From Pisaster brevispinus (Eukaryota; Echinodermata; Asteroidea; Forcipulatida; Asteriidae), in assembly GCA_023634235.1 (NCBI GenBank), contig JAMKCF010000062.1:1-64000 (forward strand): a stretch of 64,000 nt of DNA, given 5' to 3'. Shown in pieces: positions 35,956 to 46,834 of this stretch. The notes under the pieces were generated by a model. The model saw only the letters and a list, made by a program, of their open reading frames with translations, had not been told where the DNA came from and did not search any database. A program made the translations under genes and the position numbers. Positions within the stretch are counted from its first letter, which is position 1. Each line of letters opens with the position of its first letter.

Positions 35956-37540
35956 CCCCTTATATTTATTGTGGACTAGTATTACTAGTAAAGGAAAAGA
36001 TTTGACTCGCCCACCGCTGTTTTCACTTGTATTTGGCAACCAGGCGACCGGTAATTTCGAACTCTATTCTGTATAGACCTACCTGATTGATATACAGTGA
36101 TACCCTTATAATTTTTACAAAACGCTGGACTTCCTCCGCTTCTTGACTCTATGCTTAAGTACAGTGTACCTTCAGGAGGTGAAAGAATGTTTTGAACAGA
36201 AACCCACGTTTTTATATCAGGGTTTTTCACCTGAGTTGTCACTTATATCGTGGCTCATTTGTAGAGAGCACATTAACACGAAAATGTGTACGCTTGTTTT
36301 GGTGTAACTTTATGAAAAACATCCAAGCTGGCTACTGCTGGATTAAACATTGTTGGGGTCATAATGTTTACTGATGTGAGTAGTCTATGGTCAAGGCTGT
36401 ATTTGTTGCTCACAACACCACCACTGCGGAACACTAATCAGCAGCAAGCAGCTCAGAGTAAAACAGGGTGCTACAGTGACATGACAAAACCAAATAGGTA
36501 ATGTGGCTGTTTTAGACAGTCGAATCAGCGCTCGTGCGCACATGTGCATCAGTGAAATGTTTAATCAGCGATTGCCAGCTCTGATGGGTTTTTTTTTTTT
36601 CAAAATTAAACCAACAAACTAGGATTTTTATTTTATTTTATTTATTTTTTTTTTGGGGGGGGGGGGCCAGTGAATTAAAAAAAAATGTTGACCAACAGGT
36701 CATTCCGTGCCAACTTATCTAAAATCTTGAAAAGCTTGGCATGCTCTGTCTCAGATTTTTCTAGTATTTTTTTGGAACAATCCCCTATGGGTGCCATGAA
36801 CACACACAACATTTTAGAATCCTACTCTTCAACATTTTTTAGATGTGTACATGTATGACCCCCTACAAAATTAAGCTCGCCCCTTCAAATTGACTTTTTG
36901 TGTCTTCAGTATTTTTAGAGGTCTGTAACTACAAATGGAGATAACATATATAGCTACAAATTAATTTGGTATCCCATCAACTAAATTATACTGTCAAAAG
37001 TAGCACAGGTCTTTTTATTATCAAGGTGTACAATGTACGTAGGTCTTTAAAAACGCACATTTTGGCCTGCGTAATGACTTTTCGTAAACTTGAGACGCCC
37101 TAGTGCCTAAGTGAAATGTCTGATTGCTTTTACATTACATTTGGTTATAAACTAGTTGTGACCTGATAGACTACATGTAATCACGCTTTTGATGGGTGCT
37201 TGGCAGGGGTCTGAATTTTGGTCCACCTGTAAAAGTTCCCAAAAAAGCCTTTTTCAAGTGGTTATTTGACAACGTGGGACATATTGTGTGTATGCAATTT
37301 AGTGACAGCACTTATTTACAAAAGAGTCACAGAGCCTGGACTTCTGCAGGCATAGTTTGTACACTACGGAAGCGTAGTGCTACCACTTGAACAAAAAACA
37401 CATTCCTCTCTGTCAGTCTTTTTTAAAGGATTATAAGGCGCTTAGTAAAATATTCATCCTTTTATGTTATCAGATGAACCTTATCAAACTTATTCCCTAA
37501 ATATTTAGGATATTAAAATGCACTTTATATTCCATTACAG
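35956..37540. other. Intergenic/intronic, no supported gene
   Basis: Low-complexity T and G runs at 36590-36666 (T-rich, then 12 G). A minus-strand open frame at 35985-36242 has protein-like patches but no signals. The 36690-36900 stretch looks like an old dispersed repeat. Nothing else can be supported. Confidence 0.45.
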
Positions 37541-37688
37541 TTAAGGCAAACAGGCAAAGGCTGAGCTTGTGAACCAGCAGATAGTGAGCAGATAACAGCT
37601 TCACATTTCTTGGTGATGGAGTTCAAGGTGTTTGTTGTGCACAGGGTAGATTGCTCAGTGATTTCTGCCAGAGACATTACTTTAAAAG
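37541..37688 (+). CDS. Candidate exon with possible start codon
   Basis: ATTCCATTACAG ends at 37540 and AAAAG|GTGAGA follows 37688. Within this interval ATG at 37616 opens a frame reading MEFKVFVVHRVDCSVISARD then ITLK, leaving one G before the donor. The same frame is open upstream back to TGA at about 37560, so the start could lie further 5' in another exon arrangement. If the acceptor is used, the first 75 bases would be 5' untranslated. The protein is not recognised. It could be the first coding exon of a plus-strand gene, or a fragment. Phase 1 at its donor does not match the phase-0 exon at 38844, so it is not simply its neighbour. Confidence 0.35.
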
Positions 37689-38805
37689 GTGAGAATTCAT
37701 TATGTATTGGTCATTGCAAAGGTAAGAAGTGAAAATGACTCTGCCCACAGCAAGAGAAGAAGGGTGAAGGTGATTGACATGGCACAAGGGTAAACATTGA
37801 CTTGCAGTAATGTGTGTGTACTCAAACTGTGAACATTGTTCATACAAAAAGACTTGTATTCCATAAAGTGCATGGGAAACCTTGGCAACTATTATTTCAA
37901 TCTATGCATAAATGTTGATAATTTAACCACTTCATGTCGTATAATGTGTATACAAGCCAAGTATATCTGGACTGACTTACTGTGGACGGTTTATTAGGAC
38001 CGGAACAACTTCATCCGAGTGCCCTCAGAGTGCCCTCAGTTGCTGGCAGCCTGACAGCTGATGGTAAAATCCACCCAGAGTTTTGATTTTACAGTGTGCA
38101 CAGGCATGCACCTACTGTGCCGCACTTTGTTTCACTGACATACATGTACAAAGAGGGACCCCAGGTGTTGAAAACATACCTCATAATATCCTCCCCGAAG
38201 GGGGGGGGGGGGGGGGAGGGGGTTGGGGGTGCAATCACAGATTCCAGACTTCTGTTCTGTTGTTGTACAAATGTGGCATACAAGAATGGACAGGCAGTCA
38301 CTGAGGTTCAGTGAATCACAGTGAGTGCCTACTCAACTTTTCTTGCAAGACAACATTAAATCCTGGTGCTAATTAAAAGAACCCTTCTTGTCTTTACTTT
38401 GTCAAGTCAGGGTTTCATTGTGGCTACATTTTTTTCAAAGGAAGACAATTACGTAAAAAGCTCAAAATATTTGCACAGAAATTGATATGAAGTGGTTAAC
38501 ACAATTAATTCCACTGTGAGCCATTTTTTAAGACGTCCCTGGTATAAAAATACAAATATCCGGACATTGCCTTCAAAGCATTTGTTCATGAAAAGATTGG
38601 AGATTGGGTTTTTCTTACTATTTTTATTTATTTATTTTTTTTTTATTTGGGGCGGGGGGAAGTTGTAGAAGTAAAATCCTCTTTCTGGTTGCTGCACCAT
38701 CTGCTAATGATATAATGTTTCAGTTATTGTGGGAGAGTCTTCTTGAAACAGTTATACTCATGGCGAGCAGACAATCGGTTTTAAAAATTGTGTACAAATG
38801 CTTCA
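37689..38805. other. Intron-like; one weak exon candidate, G-run
   Basis: At 38000-38065 a stretch after TTTATTAG and before GATG|GTAAAA could be an exon, but every likely frame is closed or very short. A long G run at about 38199-38216 is interrupted once. T-rich tracts lie at 38620-38645. No gene is supported. Confidence 0.4.
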
Positions 38806-38843
38806 ATCATCTATTGTTGCATTTATACTGTGTGTGTTCCCAG

Positions 38844-39012
38844 CAGATGGTGAGACTCATTATTGTCACCCAAGACCCACAATCTCCTAGTCAGTCTCAG
38901 ACTCCCAGGCCAGATGCTGAAGACTCTACCTTGAAGCTCTAGCTCTGAAGACACTACAGGGAGAGTTGGAGATGGACAAGAAACAGGAAGCTCACTATAC
39001 ATGCTATAAGAG
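38844..39012 (+). pseudogene. Duplicated exon, copy 2 (acceptor kept, frame broken)
   Basis: TGTGTGTTCCCAG is a good acceptor and AAGAG|GTAAGG a good donor. The exon opens with QMVRLIIVTQDPQSPSQSQT and continues PRPDAEDST, after which a small rearrangement introduces TAG at about 38939. The last half, parallel to DMDKKQEAH in copy 1, is out of frame. Compared with 23252-23370, this copy kept the acceptor and first codons but lost the reading frame. The duplicated tract spans about 38801-39118. Both copies are therefore broken, in different places. It probably derives from a hydrophilic, disordered region. Confidence 0.65.
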
Positions 39013-39832
39013 GTAAGGAATAGTCTGATTGTGCTGTGGACATTTATTTTTAGTTAACATCTCATGTTACAGATTTACAGATCTCCTTGTATGTCACTAA
39101 AAACTGTTTTTATTTAGCTGTTCCGATGTGTTAGTCGGAACAGCTATTGTTTCTCTACTATTATTTTTAGGTGTTTGGACAAAAGTCCGAAAACCTCTTC
39201 TTATTGTTCGTTTTTTTGTTGTTTTTTGGGGGTTTTTTTTACTTCGTCTTCTTCTTCTCGCCGTCGATTGTCCGCTAACAAAGACACACTTCCTAAGCTC
39301 ATGTAAACTTGAAACTTTACACATAGTTAGATATTCATTAGTAGATGAAACCATTTTGAGTTTCGTCATGATGACGTCATCAGGTGTCGAGTTACGTTAA
39401 ATCAAAGTTTAATATTTGAAAAAATCATAACTCCAAAACTATACAATGGATTTTCACAATCTATACATCATCGGATAGGCCTGGTATGACTCTAAAAACG
39501 CTACACTAAACGCGACCTCATTTGACCTTGACTTCCGGTTCAAACCGGAAGTTGAATATTTAAAAAATTCATATCTCAAAAACTACTGATCATTTCATCA
39601 CAATTTTTACATCAGATTGTAGATCTGTGATCCTTCCGAAACTTTTGCACAGAAATTATGCCAATATAACCTTAACTTCTGGTCCTAAATGGGTGTTACA
39701 GCCAAAATTAGTATTAACCGCAGTTTATTTGTGTATGGAGAAAAGCGCTGTAACTGACTGTCCGCTCCATTATTCATAAGGTTCAATGTCCACGTAGCCT
39801 GTGCATATAGTCCCACACAACGGAAATGTATT

Positions 39833-40389
39833 ATTGCGTTGCTTATTCTTGTACGTTGTAACAACACGTGTCCCGCACATAAAAAACTCAAATTCAATCA
39901 AAGTTCAGTGTGAATTTAGTTCCGCTGTGCTCGTCTGATGGCTTAATGGAAAACAAGGAATAAAAGAGGAGGTTTTACTGAGATGTCCACCTGCTTTAGG
40001 GATTTGTATGACTTTGACTAAATGACAAAAACTTCAACTGAAAAAGAACGACATTGGTTTGTTTCTCATCAAACACCGAGACCCACGTCACGTTGATCGA
40101 CGTGACCATGCCTGCCAAAGGCGCTCTAGGCCCTCTGAGTATGCCCTTCAGACACAGTGATTAAAATGGTAAGCTTTATTTCAAAATCACCGTTAAAAAG
40201 AGGGGGCATTCCTTTTTTGTCTCATCCATGAACTTGCCTAGTGTTTTTTGTTTTGTTTTTTTACTTTCAAAAATCATTATTTTGTCATGGTTTAATGTCA
40301 ACTATCGGATTGAATTGATACTAATCCCCGCTCAGGTATATTATGAATATGTACTGTGTATGGAAAAAAACATAACTCAGGAACCAAAA
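39833..40389. repeat. Internal duplication copy A (about 557 bp)
   Basis: Matches 41261-41837 base for base over long stretches, for example AGTTCAGTGTGA, GCTCGTCTGATGGCTTAATG and GGTAAGCTTTATTTC. Offset is about 1.43 kb. Includes an inverted repeat GTCACGT/ACGTGAC around 40090. Confidence 0.85.
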
Positions 40390-41260
40390 AGTGTGCACCT
40401 TTTTTGGAGTTGATTTTAACGATGTTGTGGTCTGACAAGGGTCTGGTTAAAACAAAATAAGATTTAAGAGCACCATCTGGCGGCAGGTTAAAACAGTTCA
40501 AAATACAGTTTTAATAGAAGCCTTTTGCAGAGTTTTTATAATTGTTTCAACATGGGCTCCACATACTTCACAAAAATGAATATGTTGGTGACCTTGTCTT
40601 GACCTTTTAACCTGTCTAAACTGGAAGTTCTGTAAAACGCTTTAAAAAACATTATTTAATAGATATTCATTCTGTTTTCACAATAACAAACAGCACAGCT
40701 CACGATCACTCCAGTCAGCTTTACTTGAATCCGAACACCTCGAATTTGTTATCAAACAAATTCTTATGTCTAGTGTATTCTTATATTTGTTCAAAAAAAA
40801 AAAAAAAAAACACCAATGTTCTCCGCTAATGTTTTGCTTTTTCCCAAGCTCGTACGGTCATGAAACTTGGCAACCATTTTGCACATGATTAGTGGATGAA
40901 ACAGATGTTTTCACGTAATGATGACGTCATCTAGTGATTTATTAGGTAATTAAAAGTAATTAATTTTTCTCAAATTTCCACCTTTTTCTAACAACAAACA
41001 TAACTCAAAGACCACGGACTTTCAATTCTTTCTTTTTTCTTGAATCTAAAGAACATTGGATACTAATCATTTTGTACATGGAAACGAAAACATTTTAAGA
41101 TGTATTTCTAGGTGAAAACGAGCGTTAAAATATTGAAATCTAATCCAATACCGAGCGCACAGTGTGGCATCCAATCCAGTATGTCGTGCACACAAAACCG
41201 CACAACGTGCAGCATGCAGCCATACATTGTGTGCAAATACTGGAAAGCCCATTGAACATC

Positions 41261-41837
41261 ATTGCGTTGTTTATTCGTGTATGTATTAACACGTTGTCCC
41301 GCACTTAAACCCAAACTCATTCAAAGTTCAGTGTGACTTTAGTTCCGTTGTGCTCGTCTGATGGCTTAATGGAAAACAAGGAAGAAAAGATGAGGTTTTA
41401 CTGAGATGTCCACCTGCTTTAGGTATTTGTATTACTTTGACTAAATGACAAAAACTTCAACTGAAAAAGAACGAAATTGGTTTGTTTCTCATCAAACACC
41501 GAGACCCACGTCACGTTGATCGACGTGACCGTGCCTGCCAACGGCGCTCTAGGCCCTCTGAGTATGCCCTTCAGACACGGTGATTAAAATGGTAAGCTTT
41601 ATTTCAAAATCACCGTTAAACAGAGGGGGCATTCCTTTTTTTCGTCTACAATAATGTTGATATGTTTCATCCATGAACTTTCCTAGTGGTTCTTTTGTTT
41701 TGTTTTTACTTTCAAAAATCATTATTTTGTCATGGTTTAATATTCAACTATCGGATTGAATTGATGCTAATCCCCGCTCAGGTATATTATGTATATGTAC
41801 TGTGCATGGGAAAAAAACATAACTCGTGAACAAAAAG
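41261..41837. repeat. Internal duplication copy B (about 577 bp)
   Basis: Partner of 39833-40389, differing by scattered substitutions and small indels. It contains a short insertion around 41645-41665 relative to copy A. Confidence 0.85.
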
Positions 41838-43068
41838 GGTTTTGACTTTAAGCTAACCATGTACTTAGACCTTAGTGTGTCAATGAAACCACAGAGGTTT
41901 TCGGCATGATTACGTCATCAATGACGTCATAACATTTAATCAATGTTTAATTTTTACAAAAAAATATCTGGAAAACTATAACTGCTACATACCAGATCTT
42001 TGGTCCATGTGAAAGACCATGGAGTGTATTTTTTTAATTTTACACAAAGTGTGACCCTCTGTGACCTTTACTTCTGGTCGAAACTGAAATGTGCTTATTC
42101 TATACTTAAAAACGTCATATCTCATTAACCAAAAAAGGGTTGAGACCTATTATTTTCGGGATGATGATGACTCGATGGCGTCCTTACATTAAATTAACCT
42201 TTAGTATACAAACATTTTACATCCGGGAAACCAATTTTGTTAGAACTTGCACCATCCCCAATGATTACATAAACTGTGTCCCCCTGTGAGCTTCAATTCT
42301 GGTCAAAACTGAGAGCTTAAGTAAAAATAATCACTCCCGGTCCTCGTTTTGAGGCCTGCAAACAATATGATCTTGAAATCAGGTGGTCCCTCTATATCGA
42401 ATACAGTTTTACCCATAGGACTTTCAGTTCCAGCAAAACAATAACTAAAAGCCTGTATCAATTTCAAAAACTTAGCAGATACTTATGAATCTCAATGTCT
42501 TGATAATAAACTGAGCTATGAAAACGGAATGATTTCATTGGTTTTTAAATTTATCCAAGTTTTTATTTCAAATTCGAAATCTTCTACCATTCACTTTACG
42601 TATCAATTTGTCGTACTAAGTTATGTTTATTCGGTTTTCTCTTTGAAAACACTACAGCTGCTAACTCGAAAATGTCTACACCGAACACCTTGTTTTTGTT
42701 ATGCAACAAAAACTTAAGTCTAGTTCTATCTCTCTCTATCAAAGGGACACATTGGGCGCTCTGGGATATAAAAAACATTTGTTTTGAAATGAATGTGGTT
42801 GGAAAAGTATTTTAAAAGTAGACTACAGTGATTCGCAGAAATATTTCCATTTGTTGTATTTCAAAAGGAAAACTTGTGTTTTTCAATCACAACTCACTAA
42901 TTACAAAACACATCATTAGGACACCAGACCAAGTAATTTATGGCTTGATGTCATTCTGCTTAGAAAAATTGATACTCTTCAAAACAAAGCATTAAGATTT
43001 ATGAAGTTTTACAAAATTACATCCTCTTAAATGATGGCATTCGTTATTTTATTTCCTTTTTATTTTAG

Positions 43069-43441
43069 TGACAATGAGGAAGCATCCGGTAGTCAGAAAC
43101 CATCACCGTCTAAGAGTTGCGGTCGCATCCGCCGTATCGCCTCGGACTCCAGCGACTCCGATGAAAGGAAGTCAAGATCCAAAGGTCAAGATCAAGCTTC
43201 TGGGTCTGAGTCCGAGGGGGAGAGTAAACCTCGTAGCAAGGCACTTCAGTCAGACAGTGATGAGGAATCAAGGGGGGAGGGTCAGAGGTCAGGTAGCGAA
43301 GCACAGGGGTCAGGCAGTGAGGGTCAGAGATCAGATGCTGAATCGGGGAACAAGGAGTCAGCATCTGAAGGAGTGGGGTCCGGCGGGGAAGAAGCAGGGT
43401 CGGACGGAGCGACGTCTGGTAAAGAAGGGGTCGCTGACTGA
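43069..43441 (+). CDS. Terminal exon encoding an acidic Ser/Glu/Gly-rich tail
   Basis: The acceptor TTTTTATTTTAG ends at 43068. The frame starts with one base (T) that completes a codon begun by AG, giving Ser, then DNEEASGSQKPSPSKSCGRI, RRIASDSSDSDERKSRSKG and a long Ser/Gly/Glu repeat ending in TGA at 43439-43441. About 123 codons are open. The tail has recurring GSE and QRSGSE motifs and CK2-like acidic serine sites. Such tails are common in nuclear transcription and chromatin factors such as Paf1-complex subunits, but composition alone cannot assign a family. The phase matches the duplicated exon at 23.2 kb. Just after the stop the sequence becomes homologous to the CUB remnant at 62.75 kb, so a duplication breakpoint lies close to the stop. 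Confidence 0.65.
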
Positions 43442-43597
43442 GGAGACCTCCTGTCTGTCAACTTCCATTGGACTATCCACCAGATGCCAAGTGTCAGTGG
43501 CTGAAACACTCGCAATTAGACATTAGGGTTCAGATTGTTTTCAGTGAGTTCAAGTTGGAAAAACTTGGCAGGAAGCTGCACATCTGACTTCCTCAAG
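43442..43597 (+). pseudogene. CUB-domain N-terminal half, copy A (decayed)
   Basis: One frame reads LTEETSCLSTS, and after a one-base shift another reads YPPDAKCQWLKHSQLDIRVQ, then IVFSEFKLEKLGRKL, before TGA at 43585. This is the CUB pattern: Cys-x-Trp, then a strand of alternating hydrophobics (RVQIVFSEF), then Leu-Glu. A donor-like CAAG|GTCAGA follows 43597. The homologous exon at 62727-62915 has a similar outline but a one-base length difference. The stop and frameshift make this a relic. CUB domains are extracellular beta-sandwich modules in developmental and protease-associated proteins. Confidence 0.65.
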
Positions 43598-43816
43598 GTC
43601 AGAATCTTTCTCCTTAAGATTTAAACAACTTGTGAAATATGTTTCAAATATTTCCCATTGAATTTGGATGGCTGAGAGAACAATTTCTTATAACCTGCCC
43701 ACACTTTTTTGTTCACAAAAGCAATTTTCAATCAATTTGTTCCAGAGACAATCTCACAATGCTGAATTGATCTCAGATTTTTAATTTTAAAAATGTTGAT
43801 CATTTTTTTGCAAATC

Positions 43817-43981
43817 AACCTGTGCGGCCAGCTTTGCCCAATCGACCGGTCATCCATCGGGAGTGAAGTCCTGCTGGAGTTTGTCTCTGATGAATCAAAC
43901 TTCTTTCCAGGATACTCAGCTTGTTATACGGTGTTGCCATGGATCCCTGACTCTCCATGTTTGTTGAGAAATGGGTGTTAA
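43817..43981 (+). pseudogene. CUB-domain C-terminal half, copy A (acceptor deleted)
   Basis: The frame reads NLCGQLCPIDRSSIGSEVLL, then EFVSDESNFFPGYSACYTVL, PWIPDSP and stops at TAA 43979-43981. The Cys-Gly, the SSIGSEVLLEF strand, the SDES turn and the final GYSACYTV strand fit the second half of a CUB domain. The partner exon at 63265 shows that about 40 bp, including the acceptor and the first codons, is deleted here. The donor position is mutated (CCATGTTTG versus CCAGGTTTG). The coding frame itself is intact, unlike the partner. Confidence 0.7.
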
Positions 43982-44029
43982 ATCTCGGTGTAGGCAGTAA
44001 AAGTACCTTATTTTCCTTCATACTTGACG

Positions 44030-44600
44030 CTGCTTATCTGACTTCCACAGGTACAACAAAATCACTGCGTCTTTTCTAATGGTGTGTCTTATCTTGAATC
44101 ACTATAGATCATTGTGATGATCACTGTGTGAAATTAAATTCATCCTCTAAAATGAGCCTTTCATTTGCTCAGGGTAATGTTGTCACATTATTTAAAATAA
44201 CGCAGTGTGTAGTTATAAAGTGTAGTTTTTAAGGTTTAGCGTAGTTTTGAGGTAAGCAGCTGTACATGAGATTGGACCTGTAGCCTAATTTCATTAAGCC
44301 TGTTATAGCACACATAAAATGTTATGCGCGCAGTATAAAATTGCTGAGCAGAAATAGGTTATCAGCCAAAATGTCATAGAATAGGTTGCTACGCCTGGTA
44401 CCTAATTGTTCAATTATCTGACTTTCAAATGTGCAACAAAAATCACTGCGTCTTATCTAATGATGGGCCTCTGGTATCACTTTAGATCATTGTGATGATA
44501 ACTATGTGAAATTAAATTTATCCTGTGAAATAAGCCTTTCATTTGCTCAGGGTAATGTTGTCACATTTTTTAAAGTAGCAGTTATTGCTGCATTGCAAAT
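44030..44600. repeat. Tandem duplication of intronic segment
   Basis: About 180 bp around AATCACTGCGTCTT, ATCATTGTGATGAT and CATTTGCTCAGGGTAATG occurs at about 44050-44215 and again at about 44430-44580. A third related copy is at 63525-63690. The following GTGTAGTTATAAAGTGTAG stretch recurs near 44975 and 63680. This marks the CUB region as repeatedly duplicated. Confidence 0.8.
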
Positions 44601-44843
44601 AAACATATCCAAAGAAACTGATTACTGTTGGAGAGAGCTCACCAGTCTTTTGAATGTGATATCTAATTTTGTCATCTTTACCATCTCATATTACTAGTAG
44701 TTGAGTACAAAGAAAGACACAGGTTTTCTCGTAGTTAGGCGCTAACAGCGTTTGTGTGTTCTATGGGAAATCCTGTAGATATGGGTTCAAGACAAAAGCG
44801 TTGAGTTTTAAAACCGATTATCTCTGAACTTTTCAAATTTCAG

Positions 44844-45012
44844 CGTAGTGTGTCAACGTCTTCCATGTGCCAGCCCTTGCCATATCTCTGACCGAAGACC
44901 TGCCTACAAAGTACACTACACCTCCTTCCAGCAGACTGTGGCTGTCAGATCCTCTTTACTCTCCCTCCAGAAGAGTGTAGTTATAAAGTGTAGTTTTCAA
45001 GGTTTAGCATAG
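44844..45012 (+). pseudogene. CUB-domain C-terminal fragment
   Basis: TTCAAATTTCAG precedes 44844. A frame starting one base in reads VVCQRLPCASPCHISDRRPA, then YKVHYTSFQQTVAVRSSLLS and LQK, and runs on to TAG 45010. ISDRR...YKVHYTSF resembles the end of a CUB domain (acidic or polar turn, then Gly/Ala-aromatic-x-Val-x-Tyr). The upstream residues do not form a good CUB strand, and the sequence runs into a repeated intronic segment without a donor. A decayed, internally deleted relative lies at 62214-62290. Confidence 0.45.
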
Positions 45013-45235
45013 TTTTTAGGGTAAGCATCTGTATAAGAGATTGAACCTTTAGCCTAATTTCATAAAGCCTGTTAGCACACAAAAAATGCTATCTGCAGTA
45101 TAAAAATGCTGAGTAGACTCAAGTTATGATCCACCAAAACGTCATGACGACTGGTACCTAACTTATATTGTACTTATCATCACTGTGATGTTCTCTTCTT
45201 CTTTTTTTTCGTCTACATAAAAGTCGTAATTAAAG

Positions 45236-45424
45236 ATAACGCTGACATCAGAGACTGGAATCATCCAATCACCGAACAACGCTTCCAGCACCCATTATAA
45301 AACAACTCCCTTCTGTGCTTTCAACAATCATTGTCAAACTGACGTCCCATGGCAGTACGTGATGCTTTCCTTTAGTCAACTCAAACTTGAGTCCAATCTG
45401 CAATGCACGAAGGACTTCATTGAG
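45236..45424 (+). CDS. CUB-domain exon, N-terminal half (63 codons, phase 0-0)
   Basis: A strong pyrimidine tract (45191-45213) leads to TTAAAG|ATAACG, and ATTGAG|GTAAGA ends the exon. All 189 nt are open. It reads TSETGIIQSPNNASSTHYKT, then TPFCAFNNHCQTDVPWQYVM and LSFSQLKLESNLQCTKDFIE. The CUB landmarks are in order: GIIxSPN, Cys before the second strand, YVMLSFSQLKLE, then Cys-x-x-Asp-Phe-Ile-Glu. NAS is a potential N-glycosylation site, and an extra Cys pair (CAFNNHC) is unusual. The 189-nt length equals that of the 62727 exon. The second half would be expected in the next exon, and 46157 carries it in damaged form. The protein is extracellular by family; substrate and partners are unknown. 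Because its partner exon is broken, it may belong to a dying gene or an alternatively spliced one. Confidence 0.65.
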
Positions 45425-45583
45425 GTAAGAACAGGGTTTTACCGTTAATTTGTCTCCAACTGATTTGACTGCTGAAAAAAATGTCTTTCGATTTCAATTA
45501 TTAAGATAGAATCAGAAGCGCACTGTATTTGTTAATCTTGTTGGTAAAGGCATGGGATCAAAACTACAACTGCTTTCCCACAG

Positions 45584-45627
45584 AAGGTCTGTAGCCAGCC
45601 TCTATCTTTTACACGGATGTTTGCAAG
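45584..45627 (+). other. Possible 44-nt exon between the CUB halves
   Basis: CTTTCCCACAG precedes and CAAG|GTAAAC follows. Phase 0 entry gives KVCSQPLSFTRMFA and leaves two bases. Insertion here would break the CUB fold, so it may be a cryptic or relic exon. The donor region recurs at the right end of the window (63937-64000). Confidence 0.25.
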
Positions 45628-46156
45628 GTAAACGTGCTACCTGTGTGTCCGACCTGGTTCCTCCTATCAGGATGTTTGAGTGTTAAACCAGGCTTTCTGC
45701 TTGTTAATCTTGCTTGGCTGAGATGTAGAACAAAAAGCAATCCAACAGCTTTATTCCATGTACATCTCTTTGGAACTCCTTACCTGTTAAATCAACATTT
45801 CTCTCCATCCTACAATCTAAACTGATTTCAGACGCAAATCCTCCTTTAGCTCCCTAAGTTATTCTCATATTGAATGTTTTTTGTCTTGTACGTAACCCCC
45901 AAAACCAAGAGTTACTTTTAGCCTTGTTTTGGGCAAAGGTGCTTTAAAGTTTAAAAAAAAAAACAAGGTCGTAACTTGACAGGTCAAAAGGTCATATCTA
46001 ACATGCTATAGCAAGCACACATTTTGCTCCACGCGATAAGGTCATATCTCTTTTAATTGTTTTTTGCTTTCACTTATTGCACCACCAACAAAAATTTCTA
46101 TTGCAACCTGGCTCCACTGACATAGTAAAATCTTTTCTTTTTTTGTGTGTGTTCAG

Positions 46157-46318
46157 ATTCAGGACATGATACCCAAGAAGCGTCTGTCTTCTGTGGGGAT
46201 GCAAATACTTTCACTTGGATCACCGAGGGGAGTGAAGTCATTGCAAAATTCCAAACAGACGATGAGTAGTGCTTCCAAGATTGCAGAGAGCTTGAGAGAA
46301 AGAGACAATTTCCTTTAA
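46157..46318 (+). pseudogene. CUB-domain C-terminal half with frameshift
   Basis: GTGTGTTCAG precedes 46157. From the preceding CUB exon the phase-0 frame starts IQDM and then leaves the CUB pattern, although it stays open to TAA at 46316. In the other frame GHDTQEASVFCGDANTF, then TWITEGSEVIAKFQTDDE is a clear CUB second half (Phe-Cys-Gly-Asp, SEVIAKF strand, TDDE) ending at TAG 46267. The two frames join at GACATG. A loss of four bases, for example from a tandem GGAC, would explain the shift. Either a pseudogene or a gene that now ends with an altered 53-residue tail (KKRLSSVGMQILSLGSPRGV and onward). Confidence 0.6.
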
Positions 46319-46834
46319 AGTGTTGGACATCAGAGTGGTTGGACGGCGGCTTTTTCCATGTATGAACTGAATTATGGCTATCAGTACAAAATTACTACTA
46401 GTACAGGTAGTGGTCAGTCTACATGTCTTTATTTTTGGTATAGTTTATTATCTGCTTGTTGTCCGACCAGGTTCATATTGTAATATTAATAGGAATAATA
46501 ATGATGTAGATTACTTGAAATGGAATGCATGGGGGTGTTGACTGCGGTTTGGCTGGTGGGATTCGACTTGGAGGCATAGGTTTGTGAGTTTGTTGTGTGA
46601 ATGATGATGATTAGTGGGCCCTGTGTGTTGGTAACTTATGCCTTCTTGCCCATCCAGTGTCATGCTATATATTCTATGTTCTCCAATCACGCACTCATGC
46701 ATTTGCTTTCTTTGAGATAATAATTATTTTGTAGAGACTGAATATCTAGGAGTTGCCTTCATTTTTATTGACATTTTATCGACATACTTGCATTGTATAA
46801 GATAATTAATTGTACATGTAAGTGTTTTATTGAC
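46319..46834. other. Intergenic, nothing firm
   Basis: AT-rich sequence with no splice-bounded open frame. It may include the 3' flank of the CUB remnant and the 5' flank of the Penelope-like fragment. Confidence 0.5.

Larger units (their letters stand above)
39117..42730. repeat. Dispersed-repeat island with TGACGTCA-bearing modules
   Basis: It starts with a perfect hairpin AGCTGTTCCGA/TCGGAACAGCT (39118-39147). It contains three related modules, each with ATGACGTCAT (39371, 40921, 41921) in similar surroundings (phrases like GATGAAAC, CATAACTC). Two end-like stretches, with CTTATGTCTAGT near 40770 and CTTAAGTCTAGT near 42720, each follow a short inverted repeat (TTTGTT/AACAAA). The whole reads as one or two non-autonomous elements with internal duplications. 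No transposase is seen, and open frames of 60-90 codons here are incidental. Confidence 0.7.
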
